Position numbers and translations under genes: made by a program | In this document: positions 1-12,947 of the stretch, piece by piece | How positions within the stretch are numbered: the first letter of the stretch is position 1 | Layout: each line of letters starts with the position of its first letter | The notes under the pieces: model-generated | What the model was told of the DNA's origin: nothing | Database searches by the model: none | The model's input: the letters and a program-made list of their open reading frames with translations, nothing else | Assembly: GCF_029223865.1 (NCBI RefSeq) | Contig: NZ_CP119520.1 | Location: forward strand, 1,984,001 to 2,048,000 | DNA: 64,000 nt | Source of the DNA: Telluria mixta | Lineage (GTDB): Bacteria; Pseudomonadota; Gammaproteobacteria; Burkholderiales; Burkholderiaceae_D | Reading direction: 5' to 3'

Positions 1-2
1 TC

Positions 3-719
3 GGCGCGGGCATCGTGTACGACAGCGACGCGGGCGCCGAGTTTGCCGAATGCCGGCTCAAGGCGGGCTTCCTCACGGGCCTGGCGAACGACTTCGAGAT
101 CTTCGAGACCATCTACGGCACGCGCGCGGACGGCTGCCGCCATCTGGAGCGCCACCTCGCGCGCCTTGGCGCGTCCGCCGCGTATTTCGGTCACCCGTTC
201 AAGCCGGAGCTGGCGCGCGCTGCCGCAATGGAAGCGTGCGCTGTGCTGCCGGACGACGCCCCGCACCGCGTACGGCTCGCGCTGCGCCCGGACGGCGAGA
301 TCGTCGTGCAGACGGGCGCGCTGGCGCCCCTCGCCGAACCGGTCGCCGTGCTGCTGGCCGACGCGCCCACGCGCGCGCACGACGTCTTCCTGCGTCATAA
401 AACGAGCATCCGCAGCCGCTACGACGCCGCCTGGCGCGCGGCGGAAAGCGCCGGCGCCTTCGACACGCTGTTCTTCAACGAACGCGGCGAACTGACGGAG
501 GGTGGCCGCAGCAACGTGTTCGTGAAGATCGGTGGCCACTGGTACACGCCGCCGCTGTCGTCCGGCGTACTGCCCGGCGTGATGCGCGGCGTGCTGCTGG
601 ACGATCCGGCCTGGGGCGCGATCGAATGCCCGCTCACGCGCGACAGCCTTGCGCGCGCGCAGGAGATCGTCGTCTGCAACGCCTTACGCGGGCCGCTGCG
701 CGCGGTGCTGCGCAAATAA
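3..719 (+). CDS. pabBC: Aminodeoxychorismate synthase component I fused to 4-amino-4-deoxychorismate lyase (C-terminal part)
   Basis: Partial: the reading frame is open at the left edge. The first residues (GAGIVYDSDAGAEFAECRLK) match the last motif of the chorismate-binding PabB domain (GxGIVxDSDPxxExxEC). After them comes a class IV aminotransferase/lyase domain that starts at NDFEIFETIYG. It contains the presumed PLP lysine in FLRHKTSIRSRYD, the FNERGELTEGGRSNVFV signature (ExxxSN) and GVLPGVMRGVLL. The fused enzyme makes 4-amino-4-deoxychorismate and cleaves it to p-aminobenzoate and pyruvate for cytosolic folate synthesis. This PabB-PabC fusion is common in Burkholderiales. The N-terminal PabB portion lies outside the window. 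The gene is convergent with ompW. Confidence 0.88.
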   Translation, partial: GAGIVYDSDAGAEFAECRLKAGFLTGLANDFEIFETIYGTRADGCRHLERHLARLGASAAYFGHPFKPELARAAAMEACAVLPDDAPHRVRLALRPDGEIVVQTGALAPLAEPVAVLLADAPTRAHDVFLRHKTSIRSRYDAAWRAAESAGAFDTLFFNERGELTEGGRSNVFVKIGGHWYTPPLSSGVLPGVMRGVLLDDPAWGAIECPLTRDSLARAQEIVVCNALRGPLRAVLRK

Positions 720-723
720 AAAA

Positions 724-764
724 GGCCGACATGAGGCCGGCCAAAACCGGCCTGTTACGGCCGG
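724..764. terminator. GC-rich hairpins between converging pabBC and ompW
   Basis: Two alternative stems share the middle arm: GGCCGG-ccaaaa-CCGGCC (735-752) and CCGGCC-tgttac-GGCCGG (747-764). An A-run lies left of them and a short T-run right. This could end both converging transcripts. No long T-tract directly follows either stem, so the call is tentative. Confidence 0.4.
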
Positions 765-799
765 CACGCTTTTGGAGGAAGCGGGGTTCGTTACGGGGG

Positions 800-1417
800 T
801 CAGAACCGGTAGCCGATGCCGGCGCCTAACAGCACCGGATCGATCTTCACGCGGCTCGCGCGTGCGCCGTTGATGTCGACGTCGCTGCGGATCTGTACCT
901 TCTTCACGTCGAGATTGACCGACCATTGTTTGTCGATGCGGATGTCGACGCCGGCCTGCAGCGCCGCGCCGATGCTGTCGTGCTCGAGGCGTCCGGCGCC
1001 ATCCAGGATGTCGACCTTGGAAATCAGGGTGTAATTGATGCCGGCGCCGACGTATGGGTCGATCTGCGCGCCAGGCAGGAAGTGGTATTGCGCCAGCAGG
1101 GTCGGCGGCACGTGCTTGAAGCTGCCGATGCGCTTGCCGTCCAGCGTGACGTCATGCTTTTGCGGCACCGTGAGGACGAGCTCCGCGGCCCAGTTGGGCG
1201 TAAAAAAATAGGAGATGTCGACTTCAGGGATCCACTTGTCGCCGACGTGCAGGCGGTCGCTCGCGCCGGTACCGCCGACGGGATCGGACTTGTCGGCCGG
1301 ATCGATGTGCACCGCCCGCGCGCGCACCAGCCACGGCGATTCCTGCGCCAGTGCGGGCACGGCAGCCCCGACGAGACCCAGGGCGGCGAACACCAGTTTC
1401 AGCATCGACTTCTTCAT
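800..1417 (-). CDS. ompW: OmpW family outer membrane protein
   Basis: 205 residues, beginning with a Sec signal peptide (MKKSMLKLVFAALGLVGAA, cleavage near ALA-QES). The mature protein fits the eight-stranded OmpW beta-barrel: WLVRARAVHIDP at the N-terminus, IPEVDISYFFTPNWAAEL, TLLAQYHF, DPYVGAGINYT, and a terminal aromatic residue in GIGYRF for BAM recognition. OmpW proteins are small barrels thought to let hydrophobic molecules cross the outer membrane. I chose the start at 1417 because GAAAGG lies seven bases upstream and a clean signal peptide follows; an in-frame ATG at 1447 is less likely. A perfect FNR-type palindrome lies 68 bases upstream, fitting the oxygen-linked control known for ompW in enterics. 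Confidence 0.93.
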   Translation of the reverse strand: MKKSMLKLVFAALGLVGAAVPALAQESPWLVRARAVHIDPADKSDPVGGTGASDRLHVGDKWIPEVDISYFFTPNWAAELVLTVPQKHDVTLDGKRIGSFKHVPPTLLAQYHFLPGAQIDPYVGAGINYTLISKVDILDGAGRLEHDSIGAALQAGVDIRIDKQWSVNLDVKKVQIRSDVDINGARASRVKIDPVLLGAGIGYRF

Positions 1418-1484
1418 GGTGAGACCTTTCTTCGTGTTGTTGTTCAACGAAGATCAGTCTATTGAGCCACCTCAACAAAATCGT

Positions 1485-1498
1485 TGATGTGCATCAAA
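1485..1498 (-). promoter_or_regulatory. FNR/Anr-type binding box upstream of ompW
   Basis: TTGATGTGCATCAA matches the consensus TTGAT-N4-ATCAA exactly. Counting 41.5 bases toward ompW from the box centre puts the start of transcription near 1450. At the matching -10 position (1457-1462, minus strand) the sequence is TAGACT. This spacing is that of a class II FNR-activated promoter. The site is read directly from the sequence; its use is inferred. Confidence 0.75.
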
Positions 1499-1554
1499 AT
1501 GACCATGAAGGTATGCGGGTTATTACGATAAACCTGTCACCGGTCAAGAGAAGC

Positions 1555-2151
1555 TCAGCCCTTCAGTGCCTGCTCGATCTTGCCGACGAGGGTCGGATCT
1601 TCCGGCGTCACCTTGCTCGGGAAGTAGTCGATGACTTTGCCGTTGCGGTCGATCAGGTATTTGTTGAAGTTCCACTTGGGCTGGTTGCCCGTCGCCTTGA
1701 TCAGCTCCGAGTACAGCGGATTGGCTTTATCGCCGGAGACGACGGTGCTGGTGAACATCGGGAACTTCACGCCGTACGTGTTGTAGCAGAGGTCGGCGAT
1801 TTTCTTCGCGTCCGCGTCTTCCTGTTTGAAGTCGTTCGACGGGAAGCCCAGCACGACGAGGCCGCGCGGCGCGTATTTCGCGTACAGCTTTTCCAGGCCT
1901 TCGTACTGCTTGGTGAAACCGCAGTAGCTGGCCGTGTTCACCACCAGCACGACCTTGCCGCTGTATTGGCACAGGTCCTGCGGCGTTTCGTCCTGCAGGC
2001 GGTTGAAGGTGTGCTTCAGCACGGCCGGGCAGCTGGCCGGGTGAGCCGCGGGCTGGGCGGCCGGCGTCTGCGCCAGCGCGGGTGCCGCCGTCAGCGTGGA
2101 AAACGTCGCGGCGGCGCCGAGGGAAAGCAGCAAAGCGGTGGACTTGAACAT
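1555..2151 (-). CDS. Glutathione peroxidase-family thiol peroxidase, exported
   Basis: 198 residues with an N-terminal signal peptide (MFKSTALLLSLGAAATFS, cleavage near ALA-QTP), so it probably acts in the periplasm. The fold is the thioredoxin-like GPx family. The peroxidatic cysteine, in place of selenocysteine, is in VVNTASYCGFTKQYEGLE. The Trp and Asn of the active site are in KWNFNKYLIDRNG. The usual FPCNQF motif reads FPSNDF, so the second cysteine and the catalytic glutamine are both replaced; reductant and activity are therefore uncertain. An ATG at 2184 is also in frame, but the signal peptide favours 2151. No strong Shine-Dalgarno sequence is visible before either start. Confidence 0.85.
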   Translation of the reverse strand: MFKSTALLLSLGAAATFSTLTAAPALAQTPAAQPAAHPASCPAVLKHTFNRLQDETPQDLCQYSGKVVLVVNTASYCGFTKQYEGLEKLYAKYAPRGLVVLGFPSNDFKQEDADAKKIADLCYNTYGVKFPMFTSTVVSGDKANPLYSELIKATGNQPKWNFNKYLIDRNGKVIDYFPSKVTPEDPTLVGKIEQALKG

Positions 2152-2208
2152 GGTCGGAGATCGTACGGGTTGGTGGATCTCCATTCTATGCCAATCTCAC
2201 CCGTCGAC

Positions 2209-3041
<833 letters not shown>

Positions 3042-3045
<4 letters not shown>

Positions 3046-3473
3046 GCGGCCTGTTCTCCCAGCTTGCGGTGCTCGATCAGCATGCAGTGGTTCATGACCA
3101 CGTCCAGGCCCGCGGCCCGGGCCAGGTCGGCGGCGACCTGGTTCTCGATGCCGAGCTGCATCCACAGGCACCCGGCGCGCACGTCGATGGCGTCCTTGGC
3201 GATCGGCGGGATCTCTTCGGATTTGCGGAAGCAATCGACGATGTCGATGCGCGTACCGGACGACGCGAGCGCATCGGCCGCTTCCTGGAGCGTGCCGTAG
3301 ACGGTCTCGCCGAGGATCTCCTGGCCGGCGTACGCGGGATTGATGGGGATGATGCGGTAGCCCTGCCCCTGCAGGTAGCTGGCGACTTCCAGGCTGGCGC
3401 GTTCGGGCTTGTTCGAGAGCCCGACGACGGCCACGGTCCGGGCGGCGCGGAGGATTTGTTCGATGGTTCGCAT
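3042..3473 (-). CDS. CoA-binding domain protein (YccU-like)
   Basis: 143 residues forming one Rossmann-like CoA-binding domain. TVAVVGLSNKPERAS is the nucleotide-binding loop, followed by GYRIIPINPAYAGQEILGE and the conserved C-terminal block GCLWMQLGIENQVAADLARAAGLDVV split around a Cys. The domain resembles the alpha subunit of succinyl-CoA synthetase without catalytic partners. Members are widespread and their role is largely unknown. The stop codon overlaps the start of the PPK2 gene by four bases, so the two form a small operon. Confidence 0.85.
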
Positions 3474-3542
3474 GTGATTACTCGTCGTCTTGTCGTTGAT
3501 GCCAGCTTATCAGGTTTGCATCTTCGGACGGCGCCGCTTACA

Positions 3543-3610
3543 CCGGGGTCAGAGCCCGAATTTCGGCAACGGCTCGCGGGCTATTTCCCAAAACCGGGCT
3601 CTGACCCCGG
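3543..3610. repeat. Inverted repeat CCGGGGTCAGAGCCCG, REP-like
   Basis: A perfect 16-base arm at 3543-3558 (CCGGGGTCAGAGCCCG) pairs with 3595-3610. The 36-base centre carries GGGCTATTTCCCAAAACC, and GGGAAAT follows the right arm. I recall GGGGTCAGA-type palindromes as dispersed intergenic repeats in Oxalobacteraceae and other proteobacteria, sometimes linked to RAYT transposases. Only one copy of this form is seen in the window. Confidence 0.65.
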
Positions 3611-3621
3611 TTCCGGGAAAT

Positions 3622-3651
3622 AAAAAAGGCAGCCAGGGCTGCCTTTTTTTT
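3622..3651. terminator. Bidirectional intrinsic terminator after the atp operon
   Basis: AAAAAAGGCAGC-cagg-GCTGCCTTTTTTTT: a six-pair GC stem with A/T runs on both sides. It lies 21 bases beyond the atpC stop on the minus strand and can work in either direction. Confidence 0.9.
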
Positions 3652-3671
3652 GAGCGCTCGAACAACAGCGA

Positions 3672-4097
3672 TCAGCGTCCTTTATGACGCAGCTTGGCGA
3701 TGGCGGCCAGCTGGGCGACCGCCGCCGCCAGTTCGGCTTGCGCCTTGGCGTAGTCGATTGCCGATTCCTTGTTGACCATCAGCTCTTCGGCCTTGCGCTT
3801 GGCTTCCTGGGCTTTCGCTTCGTCCAGGTCGGCGCCGCGGATCGCGGTGTCGGCGAGGACGGTCACGCCTTTCGGCTGGACTTCCAGGATGCCGCCGGCG
3901 ACGAACACGAACTCTTCGTCGCTGCGGCCCGCCACTTTGATGCGCACGGCACCCGGGCGGATGCGCGTGATCAAGGGGGTGTGCATCGGGTAGATACCCA
4001 GCTCACCCGATTCACCCGGCAACGCGACGAATTCCGCTTCGCCCGAAAAGATCTGCTCTTCGGCCGAGACGACGTCAACGTGAATGGTATTTGCCAT
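3672..4097 (-). CDS. atpC: F1Fo ATP synthase epsilon subunit
   Basis: 141 residues. The beta-sandwich N-domain has [33 protein letters not shown] split by family motifs, and the C-terminal helical hairpin is [14 protein letters not shown] to [16 protein letters not shown]. Epsilon belongs to the central stalk and regulates ATP hydrolysis by its C-terminal helices. It is the last gene of the atp operon, 25 bases after atpD, and is followed by the strong terminator at 3622-3651. Length is normal. Confidence 0.97.
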   Translation of the reverse strand: MANTIHVDVVSAEEQIFSGEAEFVALPGESGELGIYPMHTPLITRIRPGAVRIKVAGRSDEEFVFVAGGILEVQPKGVTVLADTAIRGADLDEAKAQEAKRKAEELMVNKESAIDYAKAQAELAAAVAQLAAIAKLRHKGR

Positions 4098-4122
4098 AAG
4101 TGTCCTTTGAAGAGGCTAGCGA

Positions 4123-6461
<2,339 letters not shown>

Positions 6462-6525
6462 GAGCCCTTACTCCTTAAGTGGACGGGGATTGCTCCCCGT
6501 CCCGAGATCCATCAATAAGCCGGTC

Positions 6526-8061
<1,536 letters not shown>

Positions 8062-8136
8062 GAGTGCTAACTCCTAATAGTTTCTTGATGCGTAGGGCAA
8101 GTCCTGGACGCGGCGACGGTGCTTGTCTAGCGATTC

Positions 8137-8670
8137 TCAGGCAACCAGCGCGTTGTGCATCTGCTGCAGCTTCGCGCGGACCGAGGTATCGAGCACTTCA
8201 TCGCCGACGACCACGCGCACGCCACCGATCAGCGACGGATCGACCACGACCGTGGGGTTCAGCTTGCGGCCAAATTTCTTTTCCAGCGTGGCGACCAGCT
8301 GGTTGAGCTGATCGGCCGAAAGTTCAAACGCGCTATGGATCGTCGCGTCGGCGGCGCCTTCCTGTGCATTCTTGAGCACAGCGAATTGGGCACCGATTTC
8401 CGGCAGCAGGGCAACGCGGCCATTCTCGGCCAGCATCGCGATAAAGTTCTTCGCTTCAGCGTTCAGCGGCGACTTGACCAGGGACGCAATCGTATCGGCC
8501 AGCTGTGCTTGCTTGACGTTCGGATTGGCAGCAAAAGCCTGCACATCCGGATTGGCACCGATCAGCGCCAGTTCCGCGACGGTGGCCGACCAGGCGGCCA
8601 GGTCGCCCTGCTGGGCGACGCGGAACAGGGCTTCGGCGTAAGGGCGGGCGACGGTTGCGAGTTCAGCCAT
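8137..8670 (-). CDS. atpH: F1Fo ATP synthase delta subunit
   Basis: 177 residues. Delta joins F1 to the peripheral stalk. The N-terminal helical domain begins [16 protein letters not shown], the usual OSCP/delta signature, and the C-terminal part has the conserved [19 protein letters not shown] followed by SVRAKLQQM. The start codon is two bases after the atpF stop, which suggests coupling. Confidence 0.95.
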   Translation of the reverse strand: MAELATVARPYAEALFRVAQQGDLAAWSATVAELALIGANPDVQAFAANPNVKQAQLADTIASLVKSPLNAEAKNFIAMLAENGRVALLPEIGAQFAVLKNAQEGAADATIHSAFELSADQLNQLVATLEKKFGRKLNPTVVVDPSLIGGVRVVVGDEVLDTSVRAKLQQMHNALVA

Positions 8671-8672
8671 GA

Positions 8673-9143
8673 TCAGAGCTCGGTCGACAGGCGGTTCAGC
8701 AGGTCGGCGTGGGCCGCTGCATTGACTTCGCGCTTCAGGATCTGCTCGGCACCGGCGACGGCCAGGGCAGCCACCTGGGCACGCAGTTCTTCGCGCGCGC
8801 GGGTAACCTGCTGTTCGGCGTCGGCCTTGGCACCTTCGACGATGCGTGCGGCTTCGACACTTGCCTGCTGCTTGGCTTCTTCGATGATCGCGGCGGCGCG
8901 CTTTTCGGCGTCGGCGATGCGCTTGGCGCTTTCGTCACGCGTCGCGGCCAGTTCGGCGGCGATGCGCTTTTCGGCGGCGGCCAGTTCCACCTTCCCGCGG
9001 TCTGCTGCGGCCAAACCGTTCGCGATCCTCTCGGCGCGCTCGTCGAGCGCTTTCATCACCGGTGGCCACACGAATTTCATCGTGACGAACACCAGGATGA
9101 AGAAGACCACGAACTGAACAAATAAAGTTGCGTTCAAGTTCAC
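8673..9143 (-). CDS. atpF: F1Fo ATP synthase b subunit
   Basis: 156 residues. One N-terminal membrane segment ([20 protein letters not shown]) is followed by a long charged, Ala-rich helix that dimerises as the peripheral stalk ([20 protein letters not shown] onward). The match to the family is clear from [10 protein letters not shown] and the [10 protein letters not shown] turn. It lies between atpE (73 bases upstream) and atpH. Confidence 0.95.
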   Translation of the reverse strand: MNLNATLFVQFVVFFILVFVTMKFVWPPVMKALDERAERIANGLAAADRGKVELAAAEKRIAAELAATRDESAKRIADAEKRAAAIIEEAKQQASVEAARIVEGAKADAEQQVTRAREELRAQVAALAVAGAEQILKREVNAAAHADLLNRLSTEL

Positions 9144-9216
9144 GGTAAATTCCTTCTCACAAAAACGGATGCCGAACCTGGGGGGTTCGGCTGTTCAGAA
9201 CCGAATGATGATTCGA

Positions 9217-9480
<264 letters not shown>

Positions 9481-9546
9481 TTAAAAAATTAAAAATTTAC
9501 AACTTCTTTACTACCACTATCTTGTTCGTTCTTGCGATCGCGTCGG

Positions 9547-10377
9547 TCAGTGGCTCTCGTGGGCCTGACCGATATACACCAGCGTCAGCATCATGAAGAT
9601 GAATGCCTGGAGAAGCACGATCAGGATGTGGAAGATTGCCCAGATCGAACCCGCAATGATGTGGCCGACGATACCGAACACGGTGAGCGTGGAACCGAGC
9701 AGAGCAATCAACAGGAACAGCAGTTCGCCGGCGTACATGTTGCCGAACAGTCGCATGCCGAGCGACACCGTGCGTGCTGCGTATTCGATGATGTTCAGGA
9801 GCAGGTTGGCCGGCGCGAGCCAGATGCCGAACGGTGCGGCGAACAATTCGTGGATCCAGCCACCGATGCCTTTGATCTTGACGTTGTAGTACAGGACAAC
9901 GGCCAGGACGCCCAGTGCAATGCCCATGGTGCCGTTCAGGTCGGCGGTCGGGACGATACGGAAATGCGGCTCACCCATGCCGAGGGCGCGGAACAGGCCG
10001 GCGAACAGGTCGACCGGCAGGAAGTCCATCGAGTTCATCAGGAACACCCAGACGAACACGGTCAGTGCCAGCGGCGCGATGAAGCGGCGGTCGCCGTGGA
10101 CGATCGATTTCGACTGGTCTTCGACCATCTCGACGATGGATTCGAACAGACCCTGGAAACGGCCCGGTACGCCCGAGGTCGCACGACGAGCGGCGACCAA
10201 CATGATCGCCAGTGCGATCACGCCAGTCAGAACCGACCAGAAGATCGTGTCGAGGTTCAATACGCTGAAGTCGACCACGAAGGACTGGTGACCTTTGGTG
10301 AAGTGGCCCAGGTGGTGCTGGATATATTCGCCTGCGGTTGGCGCATGCTCCGCCGCGGTTTCTACCGTGTTCGTCAT
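9547..10377 (-). CDS. atpB: F1Fo ATP synthase a subunit
   Basis: 276 residues with several membrane helices. Subunit a provides the two proton half-channels next to the c ring. The key helix with the essential arginine is visible in [20 protein letters not shown]. The N-terminal [14 protein letters not shown] and [18 protein letters not shown] blocks are family hallmarks. The ATG overlaps the atpI stop (ATGA), so translation of the two is probably coupled. Confidence 0.96.
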   Translation of the reverse strand: MTNTVETAAEHAPTAGEYIQHHLGHFTKGHQSFVVDFSVLNLDTIFWSVLTGVIALAIMLVAARRATSGVPGRFQGLFESIVEMVEDQSKSIVHGDRRFIAPLALTVFVWVFLMNSMDFLPVDLFAGLFRALGMGEPHFRIVPTADLNGTMGIALGVLAVVLYYNVKIKGIGGWIHELFAAPFGIWLAPANLLLNIIEYAARTVSLGMRLFGNMYAGELLFLLIALLGSTLTVFGIVGHIIAGSIWAIFHILIVLLQAFIFMMLTLVYIGQAHESH

Positions 10378-10718
10378 TGTTTATGCCCAAATAATAAAAT
10401 GATGTAACTTTTCAGCGCCACGATGAACCCGCCCAGCAGGGCCAGCCAGTTCAGGCCGTGGTACAGCCGCGCCGTTGCGTACAGCAGCGCGAGCGTTAAA
10501 GCAATCTTTACAAATTCCCAGATGAAAAATGTGGCAGGGTTTGGACCGCCCACTTTTTGTGAACTGGCGAACAGGCGAAACGCCATGATGCCATTGGGCA
10601 CGACACAACACATCCCGCCAAGTACCGCCGAAAACATCGCAGCCCACCCCCCAAGCAGTCCGGCGATTACGCCGGCCACAAGTGTTGCCAGAATTTGCAG
10701 GGAGACCAAGCGCAGCAT
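10374..10718 (-). CDS. atpI: ATP synthase protein I
   Basis: 114 residues with four hydrophobic segments. AtpI is a small membrane protein at the head of atp operons, linked to assembly of the c ring and ion supply. Visible landmarks are the N-terminal [20 protein letters not shown] and [20 protein letters not shown] near the end. The start at 10718 is chosen because an upstream ATG at 10817 falls inside the predicted promoter, before the likely transcription start. It overlaps atpB by four bases. Confidence 0.85.
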   Translation of the reverse strand: MLRLVSLQILATLVAGVIAGLLGGWAAMFSAVLGGMCCVVPNGIMAFRLFASSQKVGGPNPATFFIWEFVKIALTLALLYATARLYHGLNWLALLGGFIVALKSYIILLFGHKQ

Positions 10719-10787
10719 TTTTCTGTTCTTTTCGCGCCAGCCGTGGTGGAACCGTGTAACGGTATGGTAATTACATGAATCAGCGGG

Positions 10788-10817
10788 ATTATAAGGTGTT
10801 ATCGGAGCCATAGTCAA
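10788..10817 (-). promoter_or_regulatory. Sigma70-type promoter of the atp operon
   Basis: On the minus strand, TTGACT (10817-10812) is separated by 18 bases from a perfect TATAAT (10793-10788). Transcription would start near 10781, about 60 bases before the atpI start. This is the best promoter match I noticed in the window. Confidence 0.75.
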
Positions 10818-11085
10818 ACTCTTCCGGCCTTGCGCTCGCTTATATCGGGTGTAAAAACTACAAACTATTTCGACAATAAAACGTTAAATTTCCTACGAAA
10901 TGTTGTGTAATTACGACCGCACGGTGAGGTAAACCAACAGTTCCGGCCATGCATATACCGGCTCGCGCGGCCTGGTAGCGCGACCAAGGGCACACTCATC
11001 GGCCTGCTCGTTTTGCACCGCGGCAGTGAGGGCACTGGGCAGTGGGAGTGCGCGGGCGCGTCGCCGTGGTGCATCCGGTACGGAT
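10818..11085. other. Intergenic region between atp promoter and parB terminator
   Basis: 268 bases without a credible gene. The left part, including TAAAACGTTAAATTTCC near 10880, is AT-rich and may hold upstream promoter elements of the atp operon. The right part is GC-rich. Short open frames here are not conserved-looking. Confidence 0.4.
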
Positions 11086-11114
11086 AAAAAAATGCCGGGC
11101 ACCCGGCCCGGCAT
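11086..11114 (-). terminator. Intrinsic terminator after parAB
   Basis: Nine-pair stem ATGCCGGGC-acccg-GCCCGGCAT (11092-11114). On the minus strand it is followed by seven T residues. It lies 20 bases beyond the parB stop. Confidence 0.9.
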
Positions 11115-11133
11115 CGGTGCGGGAGTGTCCGCG

Positions 11134-12018
11134 TCAGGCGCGCAGGCGCGCGAGCACGGTGTCCAGGACGTCGAGGTCGGCGAAGTCGATGATCATCTGT
11201 CCCCTGCCCTTCGGCCCCATCTTGAACGCGACGGGCGTCGCCAGGCGGTCCGACAATTCCTCCTCGAGGCGCACGATGTCGCCCGATTTTTCTTTCTGGC
11301 GCGCCGCGACCGGCGGCGCGTTCTGTTCTTCCAGCGCGCGCGCGACCAGCTTTTCCGTCTCGCGGACGGACATGCGCTTGGCGATGACCTGGTTCGCCAG
11401 CGCGATCTGGCTGGCCGCGTCGACGGCCAGCAGGGCACGGGCGTGGCCCATGTCGATGTCGCCCGCCATCAGCATCGTCTGCACGGGCTGCGCGAGGTTT
11501 ACGAGACGCAGCAGGTTCGACACGGCGCTGCGCGAACGGCCGACGGCCTGCGCCGCCTGCTCGTGGGTGAAACTGAATTCCGAAATCAGCCGCGCGATGC
11601 CCTGCGCCTCTTCCAGCGGATTCAGGTCTTCGCGCTGGATGTTCTCGATCAGCGCCATCGCGGCGGCGTTCTGGTCATCGACTTCGCGCACGAGCACGGG
11701 GATCTCGTCCAGGCCCGCCAGCTGGGCGGCGCGGAAGCGGCGTTCGCCGGCGATGATCTCGTAGCGCGCGCCGGACGGCGACACGTCGATCGGCCGTACG
11801 AGCACCGGCTGCATGATGCCCTGGGATTTGATCGACGCCGCCAGCTCGGCCAGCGAACCGTCGTCCATGCGCGTGCGCGGCTGGTATTTGCCGGCCTGGA
11901 TCTGTCCGACCTGCAGCAGCGACGGCGCACCGGATGGTGCGGCCGGCGTCTCGGGAGTGTCTCCGCCCAGCAGCGCATCGAGGCCGCGGCCGAGTCCTTT
12001 GAGTTTTTTGGTTGCCAT
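11134..12018 (-). CDS. parB: Chromosome-partitioning protein ParB (CTP hydrolase, parS-binding)
   Basis: 294 residues. ParB binds parS, loads as a CTP-dependent clamp and spreads along DNA. The order is: N-terminal LKGLGRGLDALLGGD (ParA-contact motif), the CTP-binding box with IIAGERRFRAAQLAGL, IENIQREDLNPLEEAQGIAR, the helix-turn-helix THEQAAQAVGRSRSAVSN, and a C-terminal dimer domain with GRGQMIIDFADLDVLDTVLA. It lies 18 bases after parA. Three parS sites lie within 5 kb. Confidence 0.97.
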   Translation of the reverse strand: MATKKLKGLGRGLDALLGGDTPETPAAPSGAPSLLQVGQIQAGKYQPRTRMDDGSLAELAASIKSQGIMQPVLVRPIDVSPSGARYEIIAGERRFRAAQLAGLDEIPVLVREVDDQNAAAMALIENIQREDLNPLEEAQGIARLISEFSFTHEQAAQAVGRSRSAVSNLLRLVNLAQPVQTMLMAGDIDMGHARALLAVDAASQIALANQVIAKRMSVRETEKLVARALEEQNAPPVAARQKEKSGDIVRLEEELSDRLATPVAFKMGPKGRGQMIIDFADLDVLDTVLARLRA

Positions 12019-12036
12019 GACTTATGCTGGTTCTGG

Positions 12037-12807
12037 TTACATTGTCTTGATGCGTTCGACCATCTCGGCGCCGAAGGCAATATATGCCTGCGCGCCCTTC
12101 GAGGACGGATCGAACGTGACGCCCGGGATGCCGTACGACGGCGCTTCCGCCAGGCGCACGTTGCGCGGAATGATCGTCTTGAACACCTTGTCGCCGAAAT
12201 GCTGCTCGAGCTGCGCCGACACCTGCTGCGACAAGGTCATGCGCGGATCGAACATCACGCGCAGCAGGCCGATGATGCGCAGATCATGGTTCAGGTTCGC
12301 ATGCACCTTCTTGATCGTGTTCACGAGATCCGACAGGCCTTCCAGTGCGTAGTACTCGCACTGCATCGGGATGATGACGCCGTGCGCGGACACGAGACCG
12401 TTCAGGGTCAGCATCGACAGCGCGGGCGGGCAGTCGATCAAAATGAAATCGTAGTCGGCGTCGACCTTGGCCAGCGCTTCCTTCAGGCGGCGCTCGCGGT
12501 TTTCCAGCTCGACCATCTCCACTTCGGCACCGGCGAGTTCGCGGTTGGCGGGCAGGACGTCGAAGCGCCCTGCTTCGCTGCGCAGGCGCGCCGCGGCCAC
12601 GTCGGCCTCGCCCAGCAGCACCTCGTAGATCGACGAGGTCAGCCCCGCCTTGTTGATGCCCGCGCCCATGGTGGCATTTCCCTGCGGGTCGAGGTCGACC
12701 AGCAGCACGCGCTGGTCAAGCTTGGCGAGGCCGGCGGACAGGTTCACGCTGGTGGTGGTCTTGCCGACCCCGCCCTTCTGGTTTGCTACGCAAAAAATTT
12801 TCGCCAT
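12037..12807 (-). CDS. parA: Chromosome-partitioning ATPase ParA (Soj)
   Basis: 256 residues. A deviant-Walker ATPase that binds DNA non-specifically and moves ParB-parS complexes. The motif KGGVGKTTTSVNLSAGLA starts at residue 11 and has the signature lysine, followed by VLLVDLDPQGNATMGAG and DFILIDCPPALSMLTLNGL. It heads the parAB pair; the upstream 130 bases are AT-rich and palindromic, and may hold the promoter with its control sites. Confidence 0.97.
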   Translation of the reverse strand: MAKIFCVANQKGGVGKTTTSVNLSAGLAKLDQRVLLVDLDPQGNATMGAGINKAGLTSSIYEVLLGEADVAAARLRSEAGRFDVLPANRELAGAEVEMVELENRERRLKEALAKVDADYDFILIDCPPALSMLTLNGLVSAHGVIIPMQCEYYALEGLSDLVNTIKKVHANLNHDLRIIGLLRVMFDPRMTLSQQVSAQLEQHFGDKVFKTIIPRNVRLAEAPSYGIPGVTFDPSSKGAQAYIAFGAEMVERIKTM

Positions 12808-12831
12808 GTATGCCTTTATCAGTCATACGAT

Positions 12832-12896
12832 TAATACCATTAAAACGATTTATACGATTTATATGGTATTAACGGTATAAACTGTTTATACAGTTT
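12832..12896. repeat. AT-rich overlapping palindromes upstream of parA
   Basis: TAATACCAT (12832-12840) pairs with ATGGTATTA (12863-12871). Next to it two palindromes overlap: GTATAAA-ctg-TTTATAC (12875-12891) and AAACTGT-ttat-ACAGTTT (12879-12896). CGATTTATACGATTTAT is a direct repeat inside. The block lies between the parA start and the rsmG end and looks like an operator or promoter array for parAB. Confidence 0.55.
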
Positions 12897-12931
12897 ATAT
12901 GTTTGTGCCGGGACTGGAGTGCTCGCGGGAT

Positions 12932-12947
12932 TGTTTCACGTGGAACG
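12932..12947. promoter_or_regulatory. parS: parS site 1 (15 of 16 bases)
   Basis: TGTTTCACGTGGAACG matches the parS consensus TGTTNCACGTGNAACA except for the last base. It overlaps the 3' end of rsmG, close to parA. Confidence 0.85.

Noticed and set aside
793..806. GGGGTCAGAACC near the end of ompW as a further copy of the 3543 repeat
   Set aside because: It lies inside the ompW coding end and has no inverted partner; chance similarity is more likely.
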